Source: Cladopsammia gracilis
Lineage: Eukaryota; Cnidaria; Anthozoa; Scleractinia; Dendrophylliidae
Assembly (NCBI GenBank): GCA_022457155.1
Contig: JAJGOT010000479.1
Location: 591,109-655,108 of the forward strand
Length of the DNA: 64,000 bases
Direction of reading: 5' to 3'
Under the pieces are notes generated by a model. That model saw only the letters and a list, made by a program, of their open reading frames with translations. It was not told the origin of the DNA and searched no databases. This document shows positions 33,051 through 45,000 of this stretch, piece after piece (position 1 is the stretch's first letter; every line of letters begins with the position of its first letter). A program made the translations under genes and the position numbers.

Positions 33051-36000
33051 TTAAAACTTGACCGTCCCTGAAGGCAAGCTGCTGTTGCACAGTCTGTAAT
33101 AACGTAAATCTCCTACAAATCGGTGGATACTCTGTGTAAATGATGGCAAGTCCTGAAACAACAAGATCAATGTTAGTGACTTACTGTCTGATTTGTTTAT
33201 GTTTGAGATCACATTACACCAAGGTAATGTACTGTAATCAACACAGCTAGACTTAGTTGTGTTCGTCACCTGCACCTCAAATCTCATTTTATCTTATTGT
33301 TGGATCTTTTTTCTGTGCTAGCTGCAGAACTTTCAAAGGGGCATTGTCACAGGCATTCGGTGTCAATTCAAAACCATTTTCCGTTAAGATCACACCTTTC
33401 CTGATGCCGAGGTTCGTCGACCAAAATAGCTTCGACAGTATTGTTTACGAAACAGCTTGCTCCAACCTCGTACTCATTCAAAATGGCAAATGCAAAGAAA
33501 CCCCTGGACAAGACAGTTAGCATTAAATAACATCCACCTTCACCACCTCGGACACCTTATTGAGACTTATATAACGGAATAACTGGTCAGCTTTCAGTTA
33601 AGGTTAGGTCAGTTCATATAGTTACATTTAGGCCTAAACAACCCGAGAAGCTAGGTGGTACGCTGGTAGTGTGACCTGCCTGAGGTCACAGGTTCAATCC
33701 CGAGTGGAGATTTTAGTGTTTCTTTTTTACACTTAAAATTTATTAAACAACATTACATTATATTATTCTCAAGGTGTCTGAGGTGGATGTTATCGAATGC
33801 AAACCAGACACGATTCATGATTGCCAAAATGCTCCAAGAATGTGTGGTCACGTAACAAAAGGTAAAATATCGTTTTCGGAAGTTTAATTTTAACTGTGTT
33901 TTCAACTGTATTTAAGTTTATATGTCTAATAAAGTTTTGTTTCTTGCTGTTGTTGTTGTTGTTGTATTTTAGTGATTAACTGACGTTTTTATTTTCTTGA
34001 ATTCTGATCATGCGTCAAATGACAAACTTTTGTCTAGAGGTCGTTTTAATTACAACCTTGTCTGGAGTGAAGTTCGTTCCCAGGTCAGCTTTCTGTGTGT
34101 CTGTAAGTCCGTCACAGCCACCCAAAAACTGTGGTAAAAATGCTGCATAGAACGCGTCAAAGTCCACTGCCGCCATGTTGTACAATGTAATGGTTATCTC
34201 CTCCTGCAACAGGTCATGTGATCTGTACACCAGAGCTTGTAGGAGCACGTTTACGAATTGAAGGAGCATATTGTCTTTGAAAATAACCTGAAAAACGAAC
34301 GAAAAAGTATCGAAAAAGATCGAGAAACAAACAGTATGACAAAAACGTACTGCTCGTATCGCTCACATTTCAATGGTTACACTAAAGGATTAAAGTTAGA
34401 ACCATCTTGTACATTGATACAGAGTCAATAATACAAAGTAACCAATCAAATTGAAAGCTCTTGAGCAGTACTCCCCTGTAGCACCGTTTATCATGCTGTA
34501 CAAGGTGATTCTAACTTTTAAGTCTGTGGATGAAGTCCAGGCCCCTGTTGTTCAAAAGGTGAATAGCGCATCCACCGGATAAATCACTATCCAGCGGATA
34601 ACACAAAGGGATTTGTTAAGATAGTTATTTATCCGGTGGATAGCGCTATCCACCTTTTGAACAACCAGGGCCTGAAGTGTAACCATTCAAATGAAAGCTA
34701 CTGAACAGTACTCCCCTGTGGCACCGTTTATTATGCTGTACAAGGTGGTTCTAACTTTTGAGTCTGTGGATGAATTCCTGAAGTGTAACCATTCAAATGA
34801 AAGCTACTGAGCAGTATTTTCCTGCGGTGCTGTTAATTAATTAAATACAATGATGAGGGAACGCAGTTGGGTGTGAGGGAGAAAATAATTACACTCAAAG
34901 AGTTTGACCATGTCGTGCATAAAGCCCCATAAATGCTGTACAAGGTGGTTCAAAACTTTTGAATGTGTGGATGTAACTTTTGCTGTACAAGGTGGTTTTA
35001 CCTTTTGAGTCTGTGGACGAAATCCTAAAGTGTGACCATTCAAATGAAAGCTACTGAGCAGTACTTTCCTGTGGTACTGTTTATTATGCTGTACAAGGTG
35101 GTTCTAACTTTTGAGTCTGTGGATGAAATCCTAAAGTGTGACCATTGAAATGAAAGCTACTGAGCAGTACTTTCCTGTGGTACTGTTTATTATGCTGTAC
35201 AAGGTGGTTTTACCTTTTGAGTCTGTGGATGAAATCCTATTGTGTGACCATTCAAATGAAAGCTATTGAGCAGTATTTTCCTGTGGTGCTGTTTATTATG
35301 CTGTACAAGGTGGTTTTACCTTTTGGGTCTGTGGATGAAATCCTAAAGTGTGACCATTCAAATGAAAGCTATTGAGCAGTACTTTCTTGGGTGCTATATG
35401 TTTTTGAGTATTTTACAAAATGAAATTCGCTGCTTTTTGAGTTTGGTAGTCAAAAAGTTAAGGTGACATTGGCCATCCTAAACTCCTTTTATGACTATAA
35501 CTGATCACTTACCTTCTGATAAAGTTTGCACTTGGAATTAAGGTTTTCTAATGCTTCAAGATTTTGTTTGAATATTGTGATGTCAGGTTGGAGGAAAGAC
35601 TGTCCAAATGCCTGCAATGCAAAGAAAAAAACCCTGATCATTTAGACAACCTTCTGTCTTCTTTGCTTATGTGTATGCATGTGTCTTGTGTGAGTTTTTC
35701 AGAAATGTCACACGGTCACAAGTGTCTAGTGCCCTAAATACTTAATTTATCTATACTTAGAAGTGTATGAAAGATGTTAGAAACTCATAATTCCCAGGGG
35801 CCGTATTCACGAAAGCATCCTAAGTCCAAAGAACCTCCTAAGATATAACTTAGGAGATAACTGTTATTCAGGAAGACCTGCCGTTTTAAGACATGTCTTA
35901 TTTTTTCCTCCTAAACTTAGGACCTAAATTTTTAAGACATGTCTTAACTGGTATTCACGAAGACCTCCTAACTTAAGATATGTCTTACTTTTTCTCCTAA

Positions 36001-39000
36001 ACTAAGGAGATCAAAATTGACCTCCTAACTTATTAAAACATGTCTTGACGGGGGCTAAATTCGATTGTTGACGAGTTTTACGGCGATTTTCAGCGTGATT
36101 ATTGTGTATCACAATAGTTACCGATTAGATAAACATTTTTAAAGCATCATATTGCTTTCCTCAGAAAAATTAAATATTTTCTAGTAACGTCAAACAACAA
36201 GGTTAGTCACATATAGGCCTTTGTGTCATTAACGGGTTCCACATTCTTTCTCATTGCAGAGTTATATTTCCGTTTTTCGTGAAAATAAGCCCTTGTACAA
36301 GAAATATCGAAATAGACCCTATTAAAATGATGATAGATTTGTTTGTTGCTTTCGCTACTGACCATGAACGAATATATTACCAGTTTTGCTTTCTTAAATT
36401 CGAGATGAAAAAAGGTTATTGTATCGCCATTGCAACAACAATTTACACAATACAAAATATTCATTCATGTAATTTTCATAAATTATTATTCATAAGAGCG
36501 CGCCATATAAACAATCTCTGATTGGTTTACTTTTACTAATCGATAACTGCCCGCGACTATTAAACTTAGGAGACTGCTAAGTTACGCTTACCTTAGGGAT
36601 GGTCATAAGATATCGTTCGTGAATAGCACTTAGGACATATCTTAGGAAGCTCCTAAATTTTCTCTTAAATTATATCTTAAGATACATCGTGAATACGGCC
36701 CCAGGTCTACAAACTCTTAATCTTTCTGAGCTTAGTTCTATACTTCACGATGTGTGAAATGAATAAGGGAATAAGGGAGCCGGTCCCCCAAGAGCCCTGT
36801 TTCTTCGTATGATTACCTGCATAATGGCGGTGAACTGAGGTTGGTTCTCTACAGTATCTTCGCCCGCAGACAAACGAGCCAGCAGTGATGAACGGAAGAA
36901 GTAACGCCAGTTGTGCAGCAACAGTTGATGGAGCAGCTCGTAATATTCACACTTGATATCAGGGCAGGGTTGCTACGAGAAGAAAAGGACGAGCCGTGAA
37001 ATTAAACAAACAACAACAAAAACAACAAGTGATGAAGCAGCTCGTAATATTCATACTTGATATCAGGGCAGGGTTGCTACGAGAAGAAAAGGATGTGCCG
37101 TGAAATTAAACAAACAACAACAACTCTCAACATGTTAGTTTTAAGGAAATATCGGCTATCAATCAATATTGCGGTAAGCTTATGTTTTTAGCCGAGAAGC
37201 CCCATACTCATAGAACCAATGTCCGTCAGTTTTCATAGTCATGGCTAGCGGAATGTTTCGCGGGCGCGCGTGTGCCGCCGCCCGCCGCCGTGCGCCCGTG
37301 TTGGACAGGGTTAGTTCGCGGGCGTGTATTACGTCGCAAAACATACGCGTATGACGCCACACAACATCCGAGATATTGTTTTCATTACGGATTTCACAAC
37401 CAAAGAAGCAGAGATTTAAAGATTTAAAGAATTTCCAAAAAAGCGAGGGACTTAAAGGTAAAACAGATTACATTTTTCGATGGGAATTTATGTTGATATC
37501 AATCTGTGATTGACTTTTTCTTTGTCTTCTCGCTAGTTTTGGAGAATTGTTTATGAACGTGCTTAAATTTAGTCGTTTTGATTTCTTTCATCGAAGACAG
37601 CTCGGCCTTGATGAGCTATAAATGGTTCGCGTTTTGCTTTTAAACATAAACTTATGGAGAATTGAATAAAATTTTTCGAAAGAAGATTGTGTTGTCCATT
37701 TTTATGTGTTTGTTCATTCACTACATAGGTTGAAAAGCGATTTTATGTAAACAAAACAAGACTTGGATTTTATAGTTCTAAACTTCACTCGCGTGACCTT
37801 GACAGTTTGTGTATTTTTTGCAATTTTGATTTCCAAATCAGTTTCTCGGACAATTTTTGATGGAGTGATTTTACTTCATCTGTGAAACGGAAACTATTAG
37901 TTAGTGTGTAACACTATCTATCACTATCTATTACACTAGCGCTAGACCTTGATAGAGTGATTACAGTTAAGCCGTGAAACACAATCTAACAATTAGTGTG
38001 TGATAGTCCAAATTAAACAAAAGAAAACAATGGAATTATGTCTAATAGTGCGTACTATTCTACTAACTATTTCACGGGTTAACTGTAATCGCTCTAATAT
38101 TTGAGGATAATAGAAACTGATACGAAGTACTACGGCGTAAAATCCTACTATCTATTTCACAGATGAAGTTAAACCACTCTAAGCAACAGATGTATTTTGT
38201 TTGGAAATTAGTCGTACAAGTATCTAGACGGAGAAAAAGTTGTTTTTGTGAACTTTTGTACGGTCTAAATGCACTGTGCTGACGGTCGCGTAAGTCTGTT
38301 TTTGAGAATTGCTAAAATTGAAAAATAGCCCGGTCTTCAATCTGAGTTCTTTTTTTTCCGACCTTTCACCTCAGTTAAGTTTATTATCGGCTTTCTGTTC
38401 AGAGAGCGACGCTGTTATAGGCTCAGCCTATCTATATATATTATACTTTTTAAAGCGTAACGTTTCAACCCACTTATGGGTTTCTGATGCACCTTATTGT
38501 CTTATCAAACTGAAAAAATCAACTCGGAATATTGAAAGGGCGCAGCACAATAAGCTTTTTCTAGACATTTGAGCCCGATATTTTAGATACTCTTTGTGCA
38601 ATGAAATTCGCCACTTTAGAAACGAGAAGGAAACTGGGCCGAGTAAACTTTCGCAACGACTTCTGGGACTGTTACTGGGGACAGAGACAAAAGAAGCGTC
38701 CCCCGTAACGATCCCAGAAATCGTTGCGAAAGTTCACTCGGCCCAGTTTCCTTCACGTCTCTAAAGTGGCGAATGTGTGGCTCATTAGCGCTTTTGCCAC
38801 CCAGCAGTTTTGCAGTTTTTAACCCGTGAATACTTGAAGCGTAATGAATAGGTCATCAGAGGCGATGGCAAATTCACTCACTCGCGCACTCGTTCCATCA
38901 CTCAGCTGTAAACTTTGTGTTGCAATGCTTTGTTACGAATGCGTTTCATAACAAGAACAACGAGAATCCAGCAATAACAATAACTAATTTGTTGTAAACG

Positions 39001-42000
39001 AATATAAACAAAAATAAGCTTGAAGATGTTTCGCATTTGGAGTCTTTTAATGCAAAATTTAAACCGAGCTGCAGACTTGAAATGGATTTTAAAACCTAGG
39101 TAATTGTCCAGTTAAAGTTAAGCCTACTTTCCCTTGTTCGACCCCATTTAGAATACACCAAATTGAAGAAACGTCGGTGAAAAGCATAAACCATGAACGA
39201 TACGACCCAAATGTGTACTGGGAAGTTGGATAAATTAATCTTCGTCTGTGACAGACTACACATTATATTAAAACACGATGCATAAATCATGCTCTAAAAT
39301 GTCTCAAACAAAGAAAACATCTTGATTATCAAGAAATGGAACATCACTAAGCTTGCCAATGCTGCCTACCCAGACTCCCATTCGTTCTCATCGTTCATGG
39401 TTTATGCTTTTTACGGGTCAACGTTTCTTCAATTTGGTGTATGCTTGTAGTGCTTGGGACCCTCACCTTACAAAACACATTCTGAAAATTGAGAAAGTTC
39501 AACGCAGGGCAACCCGCTGGGTTAAATCCTGTTATGAAAACATCTTGTTCTAACAATCGTTACTTACTTCGATTATAATCGGGTAAAGCTGCTCCATACA
39601 AAGCCCAATGATATTTGGCAGAAAAGTTTTAAATGAAGCTGCGGGTTCCTGAACCAACAGCTGAAGAATCTTCAGGAACTTGTTGATTACACGTGAGCCC
39701 GCGCTGCTCTCGTGCAGCAGTGTTTGTGAGAGCTGTTGTCGAGTGAAGGAATGTAGCAGTTGTTGCACTATCTGTTCTGTAACTGCTGGGCCTGTTTGCA
39801 CTTTCAAGCTCTCGAATAGTGTCAAAAGGAAACCTAGGATCGCATCAGTCGTACCTGTGAGAGGAACAGAACCATTATGACAGTGTAAACCGTTTGGAGC
39901 GGTTTATAATCGAGTGTCAAAAGTAGTTAGGTGGTTGCATTGATTTTGCATTGCCAAGCTTTGTGATTGGCTAATTAATTGCACGCCACTCCGTCAACCA
40001 ATCAGAAGCCTGAGTAAAACCAAAACCGTGCGAGCAAGTCACGATTGGTTTTGGTTTTACTTCTGATTGGTCGAGAAAGTGGGGCGAGATTTTTTAGCCA
40101 ATCACAAAGCAAAGAAATGCAAAACCAAAGCAATTGTGTAATTACTTCCGACACTCAATTGAAAACTGCTCTATTGGCCGTTAAAATTTAAGTCAGTGAT
40201 TGGTCAGTTTCGATTGTGGCAAGAATTTGATGACATATGACATGTGAGGCAAAGAGCGGTTTTAAATTGAGTGTCCAAAGTAATTTCTAACTGCTTTGGT
40301 TTAATATTGCTCAACTTCTGATTGGCGAAATTGGCTGAAAAATCTTGCGCCACCTTCTCAACCAATCCGAGTAAAACCAAAACCAATCGTGATTTACTCC
40401 CACACATTTTCACGCGCTTGGTGCTGGGTACATGTCAGTGATCGGTTCTTTGGATTGTCTGCCTGTGTGATTGGTCAGAGTGATTACTTATACTACTTTA
40501 AAAACTGCTCTAAAACTAACCAACAATTTTCATTTACTTTAATTTATTGTCATCATACCTGGATGGTGAATAAATAAAGGGAAGATTGTAAGAGTCAGTT
40601 GAACTACATCGGCAATGGACTGGTACAGAATCAGTTTGGTCTTGGTAACCTGATCTTCTGCTACTGCAGCCATTAAGTCTCCCAGCACATGGAGGGTAAA
40701 GTGGATGTGAGTCTGGGCTGAAATGAATGAAAAAGAAACAGGTACAATTAGAACTACATCACATGTCACCAAATACATGTGATTTACAGCGCATTTCAAT
40801 AACACGCGAACTCTAAATGTTTAAAGTTTAAGCATTTGTAATCATAATTATGGCGACAGACATTGGAGCCTAAAAACAGTTAACAGAAACTGACAAATTG
40901 GATGGAAATCCACCATTCATTTACATCCCATAAACATAACCTGTTGACCCTGTTGAGTTAAGCATCCTTGTTTCCTGAGATGTCCGCTATATTTTTGGCA
41001 GTGAAAAACGAAACTGGTTGCGTTTTGAACTTCTGGGTTCACATATTATTGAAAAGCACAGCAAGTTTACTATCATACACCTCTTCCCGTCATTTTTTCC
41101 AAGATAAAAAAAAATGGTCTGACAATAAAATCCCAGTTTTCACTTTCAGCTATCCTGAGAAGTGAATAAAAGAAAGATGGTCAAAACAGTGGATATGTAA
41201 TTTCCCGGATCGTTACTAAAGACGACATTCCCTTTCGTAGTCAGCAGGCGTGCTGTGTGAAGCCATGATAAAGCGTCTCTTTTCTTCTCTTTGCTTTGCA
41301 ATACGCGGCATTAAAGGCTGCCTAAAACTACGTTCACTGGAACACAAAACTGTTCACCCTGGTACAGGTCACCCTATTGTTCGAGGAGAAAAAGAATTTT
41401 TCTTGCAACTTGCAATGTTATGCTGAGGAGAGCATTGAGAGATAATTTGCAAAATACAGCAACATATTATACACCGTTGCCAAAGTAGAAGACAAGGCTT
41501 ATTTTTTTCTTGCAGGACAACTTTTCATTGCTTTATACTTACCAAACTGATCATCCAATCAAACAGCCAACAACCAACATGAAATGTACCTTAATTTGTT
41601 ACCTCCCATGCTAACAATTAACTGGACTGTGACAAAACTTACCACTTTCCTGTAGCTGTTTGTTGTCTGAAAATCCTGGTGCCTCCACCATATTCTTGAA
41701 CGGCTGTTTGATGGTTAGTATGAACCTGTGGTGGCTTTCAGACCGAACCTCCCATTCCTGTGCATAGAAAATTTGTTAGATCATTTGAGCCACTTCGCTT
41801 CAAAATTTCCATTTTTAGAACATTTCAAAAATAATACTAAAAAACGAGAAAGAAATCAACCAATTCTTGAAAGAGGAACAAGTCATGGTCTGTTCTATCC
41901 CATTCTGTAAACGAAAATGCGAGAACTTGAAAAAAGTTGGCCTAACTTTTTTAACAAGTTACAATTGTCATTCACTCAGCTCTAGTCTGCTATGACCAGA

Positions 42001-45000
42001 GACTCTTTCTCATCAATAGCTTTGGTACACTAGGGGACACACTAGGGTGGTACACTAGGGTGGTAATTTATCACAAAACGGGTCATTTTAAGGACCATTA
42101 TTTTTTGATGTATGTAATACTAAAACATGTTTTTGGTTTTTGTAATGACACCAAACCCCTGTGACACTGCTCCTTTAACTGCAATAAAGGTTGACAGTTT
42201 TCTTACCTGTTCATTATCAGCCTTACTTGGCCATGGTAATACTAAAGCATTTGACAAAGACCTGATAACCAATGTCTGGACCTGTTGGTGAGAAATAAAA
42301 CACAATCTGGACCCTTTCAAGTACCTTTACACAGTTCCAATGTGTTTGATCTGGTTTTGTGTTTGCCTAGCTCTGAATGTAATAATTATTGATCATCGCA
42401 CCTTTTAGCACTGTAAAATTCATGTTTGGTAGCTTTTTAAGCAGTTTAGGAGGGACCGAATTAACCTCTTTTTTGAGCAGGAATTAATTAAAACGGATAA
42501 TGTCATATCCTAATGAACACCCCTTATATCGAACTGCAGTAATTATGATGTTTTAACTTAAAAGTAAATGACAGCCGGCACAACAGACACAATTATAATG
42601 AATTTTGTTTTGTAATTGATTATAATTATTCACTGAAAGGAGTATCCCATGGTGTCCAAAACTGACATACAGTATACAGTTTCACTAAACCGTGCAGTCA
42701 TTACACCGTATTCACTATTGTATTGCAGAACATTGATTCGCTTTTTTTTAATCTTCATTTTGACTGCCTGATGCTCTACATGTAGGTTAGTACAAGAGGG
42801 TCTGTTGTACATTTATTTTCTTAAAACATTCGTAGTTGGGTAATGGTTACAGTTTTACTGAACTTTGTATGGAAGACAATGTTTTGTTTTTCTCTAAAAG
42901 CAAGTTTTGTTCTGGTCTAAATGAGAAAAAAAATACTGATAATAGTGTAAACAGTATTGATTGCTATTATTGATAGAATTAATACATGTACAAGTTATGC
43001 ACTATGTGCTCGGCCAATTTGAAATAACTTGCTGGTTACTTCCTGAATTGTACTCCAATCAGTCCAATTACTATTACAAAGAGACCTTTACAGCAGACTC
43101 CGAGCACTGACAACTCAATGATTTGCATACTGTACTACTCTTCAGTTTTGTTGAAAATTATGAAATTTGACACCACCCTCGATATCTTGAATCCCCGCTA
43201 TCTTGAACAATTTTCAGTTCCCCTTGAGAGTTCTAGATAGCAGGAGTCTACTGTATTATGCACAGCTCGCAGTCTTGGTGAACACAACTGTTCGTGCTTC
43301 CCGCCAGTAACATGTTTCGCTTAACCCTGTGACTCCCAAGAGTGCCAAAAATCAAAATTCAAGGAAACCATATTTTTATTTTGTAAAATTGAAAACCAAA
43401 TGGTACTATGCAAAAGTACTACTGAAGAGGTTTCATTTGAATGGCATCACACCATAGGATTTTGTCTTGCGACAGAATCAAAAGTTACAACTTACATGTA
43501 CAATTTAACAATACATGTCTCCATAATTGACTCTGGGAGTGAAAGGGCACAGAGGTTTTGAAATATTTTTAGCTGGACAGAATGAAACAGAAGACGCTAA
43601 AAAATAAGAGGTACCTCCAGAGGCATTTCAGACAGTGCTCCACTGCTAACATCATGAAAGAGTTTCTGTACTTTATCCAGGGCTGTCATGAATGATGGAC
43701 GCACAGTAGATGCTAAGGAGTTCAGTAAGTGCGACGCAGGTAGTAAAATCCGTTGAGGAACCTGATGAGAAGAATCTAGTGTATTTATAGTGAAGACATA
43801 ACTAAAGGCACTTGCACACGACAAACAAACATTAGCAAACTCATGTTAATAAACTCCAAAAAGTTAGCAATCTCGTGTTATCACACGACAATCTTCCACA
43901 CAGTTCAACCTAGTTCTTGGGGTTAAGAAGACCCTGTGAAACAAAATTGCATATTATTACTGAAGTTGCAGCAAACATTTATACATCAAATGCAAGTTTG
44001 CCAACTCAAAAAAAGTTGGCAAAAAAGTTAGCAACAACAACAAGTTCTATTTGTTGCTAACAGTTTGCCAACTGTTGATTTGATGTTCACATACACCATC
44101 TTCAGTTTCAAGACTCAAGTTTGCCAACTTAAGTTTGTTGTGTGAAGGAGCCTTGACATTACCTCTTATTTCTTACCAACCATTACCAAAGATGAGAGCT
44201 AACTGGAAGACTTCATCTAAGCATTGTTTCCAGACTTACGGTGGACGGTCATTTGCTGTTGCCACTCCATCACTCTGGAACTCACCGACCCGGATTTTAT
44301 TGAGGACGCCGACTCTGTTAACATTTTTAAATCTAAACTTAAGACTCTTCTTTTTTCACAAGCTTATGATGATCATTAATTAACATTTATTTATTTATTT
44401 ATTGAATGTTCATTTATGTTGATTTATTTTATTTGATCTTAGCCTGTATTTTAAATTATTGTAAAGCGCTATTGAGCCTCTGGAAAATAGCACTATATAA
44501 GTTTATTATTATTATTATTTATTATTATTATTAAACTACTCATAATAATCTTGAACTGTAAATTACAAACTTACAGTATAACTTTTTATTACTGTGATAT
44601 TCCCTTATCTTCTGAGTATCATCTACTGCTGAATTTGCACCATTAGCATCCAATAGGCCATTTGCACGATGACGTCATTTGACTACTACTACTACCAGAA
44701 TCCTTCAGTTTTTTGTTTTGTAGTGCAAATTAGGGCTATTGTTATTTAAACCGCACTGGGATTACAAAATTTAAATAAGAAAGGAAAAACAAAATGAATT
44801 CTGGTAGTAGTAGTCAAATGACGTCATCGTGCAAATGGCCTATTACGTCTCATATATTCACTTCAATTTTCATTATGAACTTTCAGTTATGTACTGTAAG
44901 ATAGATTTGCTATTACACTTTTACAGTCTATGAATATATCACCATCCAAATAATTTTTAGCAGTACGTTTCTGTTGTACCCTCCCTCCCATCTTTCCTTT

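Larger units (their letters stand above)
37193..38442. repeat. Dispersed ~1.2-kb repeat, copy 2
   Basis: This matches 4820-5990 in the same orientation from CCATACTCATAGAACC to the terminal TATATATA run. It lies in XPO6 intron 18 and is interrupted by a nested MITE pair at 37863-38179. Confidence 0.75.

Noticed and set aside
33257..33520. 87-codon ORF near the XPO6 terminus
   Set aside because: It overlaps intron 21 on the opposite strand and contains a dispersed repeat word (GGCATTGTCACAGGCATTCG). No family is recognised.
33644..33715. Functional tRNA gene
   Set aside because: A B-box and a partial A-box are present, but acceptor-stem pairing is poor and the stretch is enclosed by inverted repeats, so a SINE-like relic is more likely.
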